From Actinoplanes octamycinicus (GTDB lineage Bacteria > Actinomycetota > Actinomycetes > Mycobacteriales > Micromonosporaceae), in the NCBI RefSeq assembly GCF_014205225.1, contig NZ_JACHNB010000001.1, positions 5,685,501-5,749,500 on the forward strand: 64,000 nucleotides of DNA, given 5' to 3'. Positions 41,803-51,058 of the stretch are shown in pieces. A program made the position numbers and the translations under genes. How positions within the stretch are numbered: position 1 is the stretch's first letter; each line of letters begins with the position of its first letter. Below the pieces are notes generated by a model. It did not search any database. It saw only the letters and a list, made by a program, of their open reading frames with translations, and was not told the DNA's origin.

Positions 41803-42834
41803 TCAGGCGGGCCGGCGCCGGTGGGACGGGTCGAGCGCCGGCGGCTGGTAGCCCTGGTCGCGGGCGGACAGCGTGACACCCGGCGGCACGATCTTGTCGA
41901 TCTCGTCGAGGACGTCCGGGGTGAGCCGGGTCTGCGCCGCGTCGAGCTGACTTTCCAGCTGCTCGAAGGTGCGCGGCCCGATGATCGGCGCGGTCACCGC
42001 CGGGTGTTCCAGCACGAACGCCAGCGCCAGGTGGATCAGCGAGATCCCGGCCTGGTCGGCCAGCTGGGCGAGGGCCTCGACGGCGTCCAGCTTGGCGGCG
42101 TTCTCCGGCGCGTCGATCTGGAAGCGTCCGGGCTGGTGGGCGCCGCGGCTGGTGGGCGGCTGGGCCCCGCCCTTGCGGAACTTCCCGGTCAGCCAGCCGC
42201 CGGCGAGCGGGCTCCACGGGATCACCGCGAGGCCGTACTTCTGGGCGATCGGCAGCACCTCGCGTTCCACGCCGCGGGCCAGGATCGAGTACGGCGGCTG
42301 CTCGGAGACCACCCGCTCCCGGCCCCGGCGCTCGGCGAGCCACTGGCCCTCGACGATCGCGGACGGCGGGAACGTGGACGTACCGAAATATCTGATCTTG
42401 CCGTGCCGGACCAGATCGGACAGCGCGCCGAGAGTCTCGTCGAAATCCGTGTCCGGCTCCGGCCGGTGCACCTGGTAGAGGTCGAGGTGGTCGGTCCGCA
42501 GCCGGCGCAGGCTGTCCTCCACCGCGCGGATGATCCACCGGCGCGAGTTGCCGGCGTGGTTCGGGTCGTCGCCGATCTGACCGTGGAACTTGGTGGCCAG
42601 GAAGACGTCGTCGCGCCGGCCCTCCAGGGCCTTGCCGACGATCGTCTCCGACTCACCCTGGCTGTAGACGTCGGCGGTGTCGATCAGGTTGATCCCGGCG
42701 TCCAGCGCCCGGTGGATGATCCGGATGCTGTCGTCGTGGTCGGGGTTGCCGCGCGGGCCGAACATCATGGTGCCCAGCGCCAGCGCGCTGACCTTGACGC
42801 CGGTCCGGCCGAACGGCCGCAGCGGGATGCTCAC
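41803..42834 (-). CDS. Aldo/keto reductase
   Basis: This 343-residue NADPH-dependent reductase has the catalytic tetrad in [12 protein letters not shown] (Asp, Tyr), ATKFHG (Lys) and YQVHRPEP (His), plus [14 protein letters not shown] cofactor binding at the C-terminus ([18 protein letters not shown]). The start is GTG 42834, overlapping the monooxygenase stop by 4 bp. As the last gene of the flavin-monooxygenase operon it probably reduces the aldehyde released by desulfonation or a related cleavage. Confidence 0.9.
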   Translation of the reverse strand: MSIPLRPFGRTGVKVSALALGTMMFGPRGNPDHDDSIRIIHRALDAGINLIDTADVYSQGESETIVGKALEGRRDDVFLATKFHGQIGDDPNHAGNSRRWIIRAVEDSLRRLRTDHLDLYQVHRPEPDTDFDETLGALSDLVRHGKIRYFGTSTFPPSAIVEGQWLAERRGRERVVSEQPPYSILARGVEREVLPIAQKYGLAVIPWSPLAGGWLTGKFRKGGAQPPTSRGAHQPGRFQIDAPENAAKLDAVEALAQLADQAGISLIHLALAFVLEHPAVTAPIIGPRTFEQLESQLDAAQTRLTPDVLDEIDKIVPPGVTLSARDQGYQPPALDPSHRRRPA

Positions 42835-44159
42835 TGGCTGATCAGCTCCAGACGGTCGGCGGGGCGGGGGAGTCCGTAGTGCTCGCGCAGCGTGGTGCCG
42901 GTGTACTCGGTGCGGAACAGGCCGCGCTCCTGCAGGATCGGCACCACCTTGGTGGCGAACGCCTCGATGCCGGAGGGCAGCACGGCCGGCATGATGTTGA
43001 AGCCGTCCGCGGCGCCGTTCTCGAAGTAGTGCTGGATGGTGTCGGCGATCTGCACCGGGGTGCCGGTGAAGGTGCGGTGCCCGCGGCCGCCGCCGAGCTT
43101 GCCGATCAGCTGGCGCACGGTCAGGTTCTCCCGCCGGCCCCAGTTCACGATCAGCGTGTACCGGCTCTTCATCCCCTCGATCTCGTCCTCGTCCGGCAGG
43201 TCGGCGGGCAGCGGCTCGTCCAGCCTGAGCCGCTCGCGGTCGATCCGCAGGATCGTGGCGAGCTGGGCGAGCGCGTGCTCGGGCGAGATCAGCCGCTCCA
43301 GCTCGGCGTCCAGCTCGCGGGCCTCGGCCTCGGTGTCGCCGATCACCGGGACGATGCCGGGCAGGATGACCACCTGCTCCGGGTCCCGGCCGGCGGCCAC
43401 CACCCGGCGCTTGAGGTCGGCGTAGAAGGCCTGGCTCTCGGCCAGCGTGGGCTGCGCGGTGAAGACCGCCTCGGCCCACTTCGCGGCGAAGTCCTTGCCG
43501 TCCTCCGAGGAGCCGGCCTGCACCAGCAGCGGGTGCGCCTGCGGCGAGCGGGGCACGTTCAGCGGACCCTCGACCCGGAAGTGCACGCCGTGGTGGCCGA
43601 TCGCCCGGATCCGGTCGCCGTCCGCGTGGATGCCCGACTCCTTGTCCGCCAGGATCGCGTCGTCGGCCCAGCTGTCCCAGAGCTTCGTGGAGACCTCGAG
43701 GAACTCGTCGGCCCGGTCGTACCGGCTCCGGTGCAGCGGCTGGTCCTGCAGGCCGAAGTTGCGCGCGGCCGCCTCACCGGCGGTGGTGACGATGTTCCAG
43801 CCGGCCCGGCCGCCGGACAGGTGGTCCAGCGAGGCGAACCGCCGGGCCAGGTTGTACGGGTCGTTGTAGGAGGTGGAGGCGGTCGCGATCAGCCCGATCC
43901 GGCTGGTGGTCACGGCGAGCGCGGCCAGCAGCACGGTCGGCTCCAGCTTGCCGGACGGGCGGCGACCCGGCTCGCTGAACAACGCCGGCCCGTCGGCCAG
44001 GAAGACCGAGTCGAACTTGGCGTCCTCGGCCACCCGGGCCAGGTGCTGGTGGGCGGCGAGCGACAGGTTGGCGTGCGGGTCCGATTCGGGCAGCCGCCAG
44101 GACGCCTCGTGGTGGCCGGTGTCGTGCAGGAACAGGTTGAAGTGGAGTTGCCGGGTCAT
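42831..44159 (-). CDS. Flavin-dependent (LLM, NtaA/SnaA/DszA-type) monooxygenase 2
   Basis: This 442-residue bacterial-luciferase-like enzyme contains [67 protein letters not shown] and [18 protein letters not shown], all typical of the FMN-dependent NtaA/SnaA/DszA group. These use FMNH2 from a separate reductase to oxidise sulfur or nitrogen heterocycles and related compounds. It is a close paralogue of the next gene upstream, with long identical blocks. ATG 44159 overlaps its neighbour's stop. A longer open frame to 45425 is a shadow of that neighbour. Confidence 0.9.
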   Translation of the reverse strand: MTRQLHFNLFLHDTGHHEASWRLPESDPHANLSLAAHQHLARVAEDAKFDSVFLADGPALFSEPGRRPSGKLEPTVLLAALAVTTSRIGLIATASTSYNDPYNLARRFASLDHLSGGRAGWNIVTTAGEAAARNFGLQDQPLHRSRYDRADEFLEVSTKLWDSWADDAILADKESGIHADGDRIRAIGHHGVHFRVEGPLNVPRSPQAHPLLVQAGSSEDGKDFAAKWAEAVFTAQPTLAESQAFYADLKRRVVAAGRDPEQVVILPGIVPVIGDTEAEARELDAELERLISPEHALAQLATILRIDRERLRLDEPLPADLPDEDEIEGMKSRYTLIVNWGRRENLTVRQLIGKLGGGRGHRTFTGTPVQIADTIQHYFENGAADGFNIMPAVLPSGIEAFATKVVPILQERGLFRTEYTGTTLREHYGLPRPADRLELISQ

Positions 44160-45481
44160 CGAACGCTCGTCTCCAGGTGATTGATGGGGCGTGGCAGGCC
44201 GTAGTGGTCCCGCAGGGTGGTGCCGTCGTACTCGGTCCGGAACCGGCCCCGCTCCTGCAGGATCGGCACGACCTTGTCGACGAAGGCGGTCAGGCCGGAC
44301 GGCAGCACCGCCGGCATGATGTTGAAACCGTCCGCGGCGCCGTTGTCGCACCACTCCTCGATCGCGTCGGCGACCTGGACCGGGGTGCCGGCGAAGGTGC
44401 GGTGGCCGCGACCGCCGCCGAGGCGGCCGATCAGCTGGCGGACGGTCAGGTTCTCCCGCCGGGCCAGGTCGACGATCAGGGTGTACCGGCTCTTGGCGCC
44501 CTCGATCTCGTCCTCCGCCGGCAGGTCGTCCGGCAGCGGCTGGTCCAGGTCGAGGTCGTCCGGGTCGAGCTGGAAACGCTCGGCCAGCTGCCGTTTCGCG
44601 TACTCCGGGCTGATCAGCCGCTCCAGCTCGGCGTCCAGCTCGCGGGCCTCGGCCTCGGTGTCGCCGATCACCGGCACGATGCCGGGAAGGATCTTGATGC
44701 CGTCCGGGTCGCGGCCCAGCGCGGCGGCCCGTTCCTTCAGGTCGCGGTAGAACGCCTGCGCCTCGGCCAGGGTCTGCTGGGCGGTGAAGACCGCCTCGGC
44801 CCAGCGCGCGGCGAACTCCTTGCCGTCCTCGGAGGAGCCCGCCTGCACCAGCAGCGGGTAGCCCTGCGGCGAACGCGGCACGTTGAGCGGCCCGTCCACC
44901 CGGAAGAACCGGCCGCGGTGGTGGATCGCGCGCACCTTCTCGGCGTCGGCGTGCACCCCGGCCGCCTTGTCGGCGAGCACCGCGTCGTCCGCCCACGAGT
45001 CCCACAGTTTCGTGGCCACCTCGAGAAATTCGCCGGCCCGCGCGTAGCGCTCGGCGTGCAGCGGCACGTCGTCCAGGCCGAAGTTGCGGGCCGCGTCGGC
45101 GCCGGCCGTGGTGACGATGTTCCATCCGGCCCGGCCGCCGGACACGTGGTCGACCGAGGCGAACCGGCGGGCCAGGTTGTACGGCTCGTTGTACGACGTC
45201 GACGCGGTGGCGATCAGCCCGATGTGCTCGGTGACCGCGGCGATCGCGGTGAGCAGCACGGTCGGCTCCAACCGGCCGGCCGGGCGGCGTCCCGGGTGAC
45301 CCTGCAGCACCGGGCTGTCGGCGAAGAAGATCGAGTCGAGCTTGCCGCGCTCGGCGATCCGGGCCAGCTCCTGGAAGTGCCGGACGTCCCAGCTGGCGTA
45401 CGGATCGCTCTCCGGCAGCCGCCACGACGCCTCGTGGTGCCCGACACCCATCAGGAACGCGTTCAGATGAAGACGGCTCAC
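44156..45481 (-). CDS. Flavin-dependent (LLM, NtaA/SnaA/DszA-type) monooxygenase 1
   Basis: The protein has 441 residues with the same fold and landmarks as its downstream paralogue ([51 protein letters not shown]). The FMN/substrate loops differ, for example IFFADSPVLQGHP in place of [13 protein letters not shown], suggesting two substrates or two steps. GTG 45481 overlaps the ATPase stop by 4 bp. It should receive FMNH2 from the flavin reductase encoded at the head of the operon. Confidence 0.9.
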   Translation of the reverse strand: MSRLHLNAFLMGVGHHEASWRLPESDPYASWDVRHFQELARIAERGKLDSIFFADSPVLQGHPGRRPAGRLEPTVLLTAIAAVTEHIGLIATASTSYNEPYNLARRFASVDHVSGGRAGWNIVTTAGADAARNFGLDDVPLHAERYARAGEFLEVATKLWDSWADDAVLADKAAGVHADAEKVRAIHHRGRFFRVDGPLNVPRSPQGYPLLVQAGSSEDGKEFAARWAEAVFTAQQTLAEAQAFYRDLKERAAALGRDPDGIKILPGIVPVIGDTEAEARELDAELERLISPEYAKRQLAERFQLDPDDLDLDQPLPDDLPAEDEIEGAKSRYTLIVDLARRENLTVRQLIGRLGGGRGHRTFAGTPVQVADAIEEWCDNGAADGFNIMPAVLPSGLTAFVDKVVPILQERGRFRTEYDGTTLRDHYGLPRPINHLETSVR

Positions 45482-46218
45482 CGGCGGCTCTCCTCGTCGA
45501 CGCCCAACTCGTCCAGCAGGAAGGTGCGCAGCTCGGCGAAGGCCGGGGCGGACCGGGACCGGTCGGCGAGCTCCACCCGGACGTCGGTGCGGACCACGCC
45601 GCCGTCCAGCAGGATCACCCGGTCGGCCAGCACGATCGCCTCGTCCACGTCGTGGGTGACCAGCAGCACCGCCGGCCGGTGCGTCTCGCACAGCTTGCGC
45701 AGCAGGGCGTGCATCTTGATCCGGGTGAGCGCGTCGAGCGCGCCGAACGGCTCGTCGGCCAGCAGCAGCTGCGGCTCCCGGACCAGCGACCGGGCCAGCG
45801 AGGCACGCTGCTGCTCGCCGCCGGAGAGCTGGTAAGGCCAGGCCCGTTCCCGGCCGGCCAGGCCGACCTCGGCGAGCGCCTGCCGGCCCCGCTCGGCGGC
45901 GCCCGGGCCGCGCAGCCCGAAGGTGACGTTGTCCAGGATCCGTTTCCAGGGCAGCAGCCGGGAGTCCTGGAAAACCACCGACACCGAGCCGGGCACCGCG
46001 ATCCGGCCGTGGCCGGCCACGTCGCGGTCCAGCCCGGCCAGGGCGCGCAGCAGGGTGCTCTTGCCGGTGCCGGAGCGCCCGATCAGCGCCACGAACTCGC
46101 CGGCCGCGATGTCCAGGTCGAGCCCGTTGAGCACGCCGCCGTTCCTGCTGAAGCTGCGGTGCAGGTTGCGGACCCGGACGGCCGGCTCGGTGATCAGTCC
46201 TCCAGCGTTCGCCGCCAC
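45478..46218 (-). CDS. SsuB/TauB-type ABC transporter ATPase
   Basis: This 246-residue ATPase has Walker A GRSGTGKSTLL, Q-loop VFQDSRLLPW, signature LSGGEQQRASLARSL, Walker B LLLADEPFGALD and VTHDVDEA. The RLLPWK segment is typical of the sulfonate/nitrate/taurine group. GTG 46218 overlaps the permease gene by 25 bp and is the first start in this frame outside that gene's core. It energises uptake by the neighbouring permease. Confidence 0.92.
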   Translation of the reverse strand: MAANAGGLITEPAVRVRNLHRSFSRNGGVLNGLDLDIAAGEFVALIGRSGTGKSTLLRALAGLDRDVAGHGRIAVPGSVSVVFQDSRLLPWKRILDNVTFGLRGPGAAERGRQALAEVGLAGRERAWPYQLSGGEQQRASLARSLVREPQLLLADEPFGALDALTRIKMHALLRKLCETHRPAVLLVTHDVDEAIVLADRVILLDGGVVRTDVRVELADRSRSAPAFAELRTFLLDELGVDEESRR

Positions 46219-47039
46219 GACAGCACCTTCCTCCCGGTGAAGCGGACCGCGGTGTCGGCGAGGTAGCCGAAGACTCCGTAGATGACCAGGCCGACCACGA
46301 TCACGTCGGTCTGGCCGTACTGCCCGGCGAGCGTCATCATGTGGCCGATCCCGCTGGTCGCGTTGTACTGCTCGACCACCACCAGGCCGAGCAGCGACGA
46401 GGTGACCGCGAACCGCATGCCGAGCAGGAAGCCGGGCAACGCGCCGGGCAGCACGATGTGCCGGATGAACTCGGCGCGGCCGATCCCGATGGTCTCGGCC
46501 AGCTCGGCGTACTTGCCGTCGATGCTGCGCAGGCCGTTGTGCGTGTGCACGTAGATCGGGACCAGGCTGATCAGCGCGATGGTCACCACCTTCATCTCCT
46601 GGTCGATGCCGAACCAGGCGATGAACAGCGGGATCAGGGCCAGCGTGGGGATCGAGCGCTTGATCTGGATGGGTCCGTCGAACACCGATTCGCCGATCCG
46701 GGACAGCCCGGAGACCAGCGCCAGCAGGACCCCGCCCAGCACCCCGAAGGCCAGGCCGAGCACGGCCCGGTTCAGCGAGGAGAGGATGTTGCCGAGCAGG
46801 TCGTGCTCGGCCCACTGGTTCTGGAAGGCGGCCACCACGTCCCACGGCGCGGTCAGGATCGCCGGGCTGATCACACCGGCGGCCGAGCCGGCCGCCCAGA
46901 TGGCCAGCACCAGCAGCGGGCCCACCCAGAAGGCGAACCGGATCCGCCGGCCCGGCCCGAGCCGGCGCCGGACCACCCGCTCGTCGACCGTGTCGCCGGG
47001 GTCGGTGACCCGCTGCTCGACGTGCACCGTGGCGGTCAT
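46194..47039 (-). CDS. SsuC/TauC-type ABC transporter permease
   Basis: This 281-residue permease has about six helices (FWVGPLLVLAIWAAGSAAG, AVLGLAFGVLGGVLLALVSG) and the EAA loop YAELAETIGIGRAEFIRHIVLPGALPGFLLGMRFAV, as in sulfonate permeases. It overlaps both the binding-protein gene (4 bp) and the ATPase gene. Confidence 0.92.
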   Translation of the reverse strand: MTATVHVEQRVTDPGDTVDERVVRRRLGPGRRIRFAFWVGPLLVLAIWAAGSAAGVISPAILTAPWDVVAAFQNQWAEHDLLGNILSSLNRAVLGLAFGVLGGVLLALVSGLSRIGESVFDGPIQIKRSIPTLALIPLFIAWFGIDQEMKVVTIALISLVPIYVHTHNGLRSIDGKYAELAETIGIGRAEFIRHIVLPGALPGFLLGMRFAVTSSLLGLVVVEQYNATSGIGHMMTLAGQYGQTDVIVVGLVIYGVFGYLADTAVRFTGRKVLSWRRTLED

Positions 47040-48103
47040 GCGGCATCACCGGTGACCACCTGGGAACCGGCCGCGGCCGTCTCCACCGGCTCGAACCGGC
47101 GGTCGACCAGCGTGGTCACGTCGAGCTTGTCGTGCTTCTGCTCGGTGGCCAGCAGGTCGGCGCTCTCCTGCAGGCGGGTGATCGCGTTGTCCCAGCTGGC
47201 CGGGATGGCCTTGTCGCCGTAGAGCTCGACGACCGCCTTGGCGTCGGCCGGGGTGAGGCCCTGGCTGTCGACGTAGTACAGCTTGGCGTACTCGTCGGGG
47301 TGGGTGTTCTGCCAGAGCAGCGCCTTGGTGCGGACGCTGACGTAGACCTTCAGCGCGGCCGCCTTGGCCGCGTCCTGGACCGACTTGGTGAGGCAGTACA
47401 CCGTGGCCGCGTCGTCCCGGATGCCGGTGTCGATCGCGCCGGCCCCCGGGTACTTCGCCTCGTAGATCTTGACGTTCTGCGCGCCGAGCGGGGCCACGTC
47501 GACCGCCTTGGTGCCGAGCGCGGTCACGTACGAGTCGCCGGTGCTGGTCAGCTCGACCAGCTGGACGTCCTTCTGGGACAGCCCGGCTTTCTGCAGCACC
47601 CGGAGCACCAGCGCGCCCTGCGCCTGCCCGGCGCTGTAGGCGATCTTCTTGCCGCGCAGGTCGGCCAGGGAGGTCACGGACACCCCGGGCGCCACGCCGA
47701 GCTTGTAGATCGGGTGCTGGAGCGGGTCTGCGCCGACCGACTGGAACACGATCTTGGTGGAGGTGCCAGTCCAAGCGGCGAAGAGTGACGGGATGTCGGC
47801 GACCGAGCTGCAGTCCAGCTTGTCGGCGCGGAACGCCTGGATGCTCTGCGGGCCGCCGCTGATGTTGGCCCACTCGACCTTCACCCCGGCGGCGGTCAGC
47901 TCCTTGTCCAGGCCGGCGGCGCCGAGCACGGCCTGGACGGCCGGGTCGCCGATCCGGAGGACGGTGCCGCTGGGCACCTGCTCCGGCAGCGCGGCGCTCA
48001 ACTCGAGGGTGGCGGCGGGATCGTCGTTTCCGCAGGCGGCGGTGCCGATGGCCAGGACCGCGGCCAGTACGGCGGCGGCCGCCTTTCGGGGGGTCATGAT
48101 CAT
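47036..48103 (-). CDS. SsuA-type substrate-binding lipoprotein
   Basis: This 355-residue protein has a lipoprotein signal (VLAAVLAIGTAAC) and an NMT1/SsuA-like body: LRIGDPAVQAVLGAAGLDKEL, VEWANISGGPQSIQAFRADKLDCSSVADIPSLFAAW and YKLGVAPGVSVTSLADLRGKKIAYSAG. This family binds aliphatic sulfonates, taurine and similar compounds. ATG 48103 is preceded by AGGA; an in-frame ATG lies two codons later. It is 30 bp downstream of the flavin reductase gene. Confidence 0.9.
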   Translation of the reverse strand: MIMTPRKAAAAVLAAVLAIGTAACGNDDPAATLELSAALPEQVPSGTVLRIGDPAVQAVLGAAGLDKELTAAGVKVEWANISGGPQSIQAFRADKLDCSSVADIPSLFAAWTGTSTKIVFQSVGADPLQHPIYKLGVAPGVSVTSLADLRGKKIAYSAGQAQGALVLRVLQKAGLSQKDVQLVELTSTGDSYVTALGTKAVDVAPLGAQNVKIYEAKYPGAGAIDTGIRDDAATVYCLTKSVQDAAKAAALKVYVSVRTKALLWQNTHPDEYAKLYYVDSQGLTPADAKAVVELYGDKAIPASWDNAITRLQESADLLATEQKHDKLDVTTLVDRRFEPVETAAAGSQVVTGDAA

Positions 48104-48133
48104 GGTGTCCTGTTCCGGTCGCAGCGAGGGACG

Positions 48134-48640
48134 TCAGAGAGCGTGGAAGGTGCCGTCGTGATAGAGCAGCGGCGCGCCCGGCTCGGCCAGCCCGGCCTCC
48201 TCGACCCGGCCGATCACCAGGTGCGAGCCGCCGGCCGGGTGGCGGTGCTCGATGGCGATCCGCAGCCAGGCCGCGGCGTCGTCGAGGACCGGCTCGCCGG
48301 TGGGCAGCCGGCGCCAGCGGGTGGGCGCGCCGAACCGGTCGATGCCGCTGGTCGCGAAGGTCCGGGCCAGCTCGGTGTGCCCGGCGCCGAGCAGGTGCAC
48401 CACCGCGGTCTCCGCGTCCCGCAGATGCGGCCAGGTGGAGGCGGTCGCGGTGATGCTGAACGAGAGCAGCGGCGGCTCGGCGGAGAGGGAGGCCAGCGAG
48501 GTGACGGTGACCCCGGCGGGACCGTGTCCCGCGTCGGTGGTCACCACGGCCACCCCGGCGGCGTGCCGGCGGAACACCTGACGGAAGAGCGTGGCGTCGA
48601 CCGGTGCCGAGGCGATCGGCGCGGAAGTCAAAACGGTCAT
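48134..48640 (-). CDS. Flavin reductase (FMN-dependent, HpaC/SnaC-like)
   Basis: This 168-residue split-barrel flavin reductase has FRQVFRRHAAGVAVVTTDAG, GVTVTSLASLSAEPPLLSFSI, HLLGAGHTELARTFA and a C-terminal VIGRVEEAGL segment. It should reduce FMN with NAD(P)H and feed the two monooxygenases. It is the first gene of a seven-gene transcript (reductase, binder, permease, ATPase, two monooxygenases, aldo/keto reductase). Confidence 0.9.
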   Translation of the reverse strand: MTVLTSAPIASAPVDATLFRQVFRRHAAGVAVVTTDAGHGPAGVTVTSLASLSAEPPLLSFSITATASTWPHLRDAETAVVHLLGAGHTELARTFATSGIDRFGAPTRWRRLPTGEPVLDDAAAWLRIAIEHRHPAGGSHLVIGRVEEAGLAEPGAPLLYHDGTFHAL

Positions 48641-48691
48641 GGCGGGGCTCCGATCAGACGTGCAAGCAGGACGCGCTGTCAGCTGGAATTC

Positions 48692-48719
48692 ATACTATGC
48701 CTCTAGGATTAGAGGGCAA
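48692..48719 (-). promoter_or_regulatory. Promoter and dyad of the monooxygenase/transport operon
   Basis: On the minus strand TTGCCC (48719-48714) and TAGTAT (48697-48692) are 16 bp apart. A perfect dyad CCTCTA-N4-TAGAGG (48700-48715) fills the spacer, the position of a repressor operator. The ROK regulator encoded just upstream on the same strand is one candidate ligand. Confidence 0.6.
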
Positions 48720-48736
48720 GTTTGCGTCGTGCTGAA

Positions 48737-49939
48737 TTAACTAAGCGCAGGTGACGCCGCGTACACCTGGTGCAGCGCGACGGCGCCGCCGGCCACCGCG
48801 AGCACGTTCCCCGGGAAGCTGGACGGGTGCACGGTGGCCAGCACATCGACGCCGGCCGACGAGCCCGCGGCCACCTCGGCACGCAGCGTGGCCAGCGAGG
48901 CCGGCAGCCGGTTCGCGCCCGCCTCGGCCACCACCAGCACGTCCGGGTCGAACAGGTCGAGCAGCAGCGCCGCCGCCCGGCCGACCAGCCGGGCCCGCTC
49001 CCGCAACAGGGCGATCGCCTCGGGATGCCCGGTCGCGGCCACGTCGACCAGGTCATTGATCTCCGGCCGGTCGATCAGCCCGGCGGCCCGCGCGCGGCGC
49101 ACCAGCGCCCGCTCCGAGACGGCGGCCTGCAGACAGCCGACCCGGCCGCACGGGCAGAGCTCGGCGCAGCCCTCGACCGGCAGGTGCGCGACCGCCCCGG
49201 CCGCCGACCGGGGACCCTGGTGCACCACCCCGCCGGCGGCGAACGCGACATCGACCACGTTGCCCGCGAACAGGTGCACGGCGCTCTCCCGGGCCCGGCC
49301 CGCCACCGCGCCGAAGAGCTGTTCGGCGCTGAGCAGCGCCCGCGAATTGCTGTCCACCCGCACCGGCAGCCCGGTGGCCTCGGCGAGCGCCGCGCCGACC
49401 GGGACGTCACGCCAGCCCAGGAACGGGTGCTCGACGACCGTGCCGTTCGCGGTGTCCACCCACCCGCCGGTCGCGACCCCGAGTCCGAGGATCCGCCGCC
49501 GCCCGCCGTGCCGCCGCCGCAGGGCGGCGATCCGCCCGGCCAGGGCCGGCAGCACGCTGGCCGGATCCCGCCCGTCGTGCGGATCGCGGCGCTGCGCGAT
49601 GATCCGGCCGCGCAGGTCCAGCAGGGCGACCGTGGTGCGCGGCACCGCCACGTGCACGCCGATCACCGCCACCGCGTCGGCGGCCAGGTCCAGCGGCACG
49701 TGCGGCCGCCCGATCCCCGGCGGGCCGGCCGCCTCCGGCGCCTCCCGGATCAGCCCCCGCTCCATCAGGGAGGCGGCCACGCCGGTCACGGTGGCCGCGG
49801 ACAGCCGGGTCACCCGCGCGATCGAACTCCGCGCGATCGGCCCGTGATCGAGCACGGCCCGCAGCACCGCCGCCGCCGAATCCGCCGACCGGCGCGTCTC
49901 CACCGGCGGCAGATCCCCGCGCCGGGTCCCGCGCCGCAC
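48737..49939 (-). CDS. ROK-family transcriptional regulator with zinc motif
   Basis: The protein has about 400 residues, with a winged helix near the start (AAVLRAVLDHGPIARSSIARVTRLSAATVTGVAASLMERGLI) and a ROK domain including VDSNSRALLSAEQLFG and the complete zinc motif CPCGRVGCLQA. GTG 49939 fits the usual distance to the helix-turn-helix; GTG 49957 and a much longer frame to 50089 are alternatives. It lies upstream of the sulfonate-type operon in the same direction, with a 96-bp gap that holds that operon's promoter, so it may regulate it. A sugar-type ligand would be the default for this family. Confidence 0.82.
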   Translation of the reverse strand: MRRGTRRGDLPPVETRRSADSAAAVLRAVLDHGPIARSSIARVTRLSAATVTGVAASLMERGLIREAPEAAGPPGIGRPHVPLDLAADAVAVIGVHVAVPRTTVALLDLRGRIIAQRRDPHDGRDPASVLPALAGRIAALRRRHGGRRRILGLGVATGGWVDTANGTVVEHPFLGWRDVPVGAALAEATGLPVRVDSNSRALLSAEQLFGAVAGRARESAVHLFAGNVVDVAFAAGGVVHQGPRSAAGAVAHLPVEGCAELCPCGRVGCLQAAVSERALVRRARAAGLIDRPEINDLVDVAATGHPEAIALLRERARLVGRAAALLLDLFDPDVLVVAEAGANRLPASLATLRAEVAAGSSAGVDVLATVHPSSFPGNVLAVAGGAVALHQVYAASPALS

Positions 49940-50024
49940 GCCGACCGGCCCGCTCACGGGCGGCCTGGGTGCGGGCGGATCATTCCGCGAATCTATCCCG
50001 GCACCACGGGCCACGCCCCGTTCG

Positions 50025-50051
50025 GTTACCAGTCGTTTCACGGTCGGTAAC
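50025..50051. promoter_or_regulatory. Dyad GTTACC-N15-GGTAAC upstream of ROK gene
   Basis: The half-sites lie at 50025-50030 and 50046-50051, two helical turns apart, about 90 bp before the preferred start of the ROK gene. A -10-like TAGATT (49995-49990, minus strand) lies between the dyad and the start codon. It is a candidate autoregulatory operator. Confidence 0.4.
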
Positions 50052-50134
50052 ACCAGGACCGGCGCGAGGTCCGCGCCGGTCCGACTCACCCCATTTTCCG
50101 GTACGCCCTCAGCGCCCGCCGTCCGCTCAGGCGA

Positions 50135-50746
50135 TCAGCGGCTGGGCGGGCCGTCGAAGGGGAACCACTCGACGGCCCGGAAGTCGCCGGTCTCCACCCA
50201 CTCGTAGGGCGCGCCGCTCACGCACTGCGGCACCGACTCGGTGCTGCCCGGGTCGAGCACCCAGCTGTACCCGACCCGGTCGTGCCGCCCATTGTCGAAA
50301 ACGGTCATCCCGCGGCGCACCCCGATCCACTCCGGCTTGCTGCTCTCGGTGATCACGCCGGTCACCACCGCCACCTTGCCGCCGACCACCAGGCAGTCGA
50401 CCTTGCCCTTGACCCAGGCGCCCTCCCCGTTCAGGTAGTGGCTGACCTCGAACGTCCCGCGCACGTCCAACCCGAACCCGTGCGTGTCGAAGGCGAACCG
50501 GATGTCGTCCCCGGTCGGCCGCCACAACGTCGCCGACCCGACCAGACTCGCCTCGGTCGGCTTCGGCCGCCCGGCCTTCCCCGCAGCCGGCTTGGGCTGC
50601 CCGGCCTTTCCCCCGGCGGCCCGCAGCGGCGCCGCATCCGCCGTGCCCGCCAGGCTCGTGGCCGGCTCGGGCGGCGCCGCGCTCACCGGCGCGGCCACCC
50701 CCACCAGGGCCACCGCCGTCACGAGACCCGCCATGACCTTCCGCAT
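50135..50746 (-). CDS. Secreted protein of unknown function
   Basis: This 203-residue protein has a Sec signal peptide (MRKVMAGLVTAVALVGVAAPVSA) and a short Lys/Pro/Gly repeat linker (KAGQPKPAAGKAGRPKP). The mature domain is predicted all-beta, with two cysteines (VDCLVV, PQCVSG) and many aromatic residues (SATLWRPTGDDIRFAFDTHGFG, RVGYSWVLDPG). The pattern resembles small secreted beta-barrel proteins of actinobacteria with no known role. No partner genes are adjacent. Confidence 0.8.
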   Translation of the reverse strand: MRKVMAGLVTAVALVGVAAPVSAAPPEPATSLAGTADAAPLRAAGGKAGQPKPAAGKAGRPKPTEASLVGSATLWRPTGDDIRFAFDTHGFGLDVRGTFEVSHYLNGEGAWVKGKVDCLVVGGKVAVVTGVITESSKPEWIGVRRGMTVFDNGRHDRVGYSWVLDPGSTESVPQCVSGAPYEWVETGDFRAVEWFPFDGPPSR

Positions 50747-51058
50747 CTGCCTTACCTCCCTGTTCGAATCGGACAGGAATCAGCCTCGCCGCCGCGCCAC
50801 CCGCGAACCTCCCGCCCACGAGGGGACCGCGTCCCCCGGGCGGGGGAGCGGCCCACGGTTGATCCACCGGCCGGGAGGGGGTGGCACGCGGGCGGAGCTG
50901 GCGATCAGTGGGGGTGGCGCCCGGCCCGGCCAGTCGGTTGGCGGCGGTCGGGCCGGGGCGGCATGATCAGTTCGCGGGCGGCCGGACGTGGGTGTTCGGC
51001 CCGGGTGCGCGGTGGTCCGACAGTGCGGTGGTCGCTTCGCGGGCTCGGTGGGGTGTGG

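Noticed and set aside
42831..45425. A minus-strand 864-codon frame suggesting a giant fused monooxygenase
   Set aside because: The first half is out-of-frame translation of the upstream paralogue. The true gene starts at ATG 44159, overlapping the neighbour's stop.
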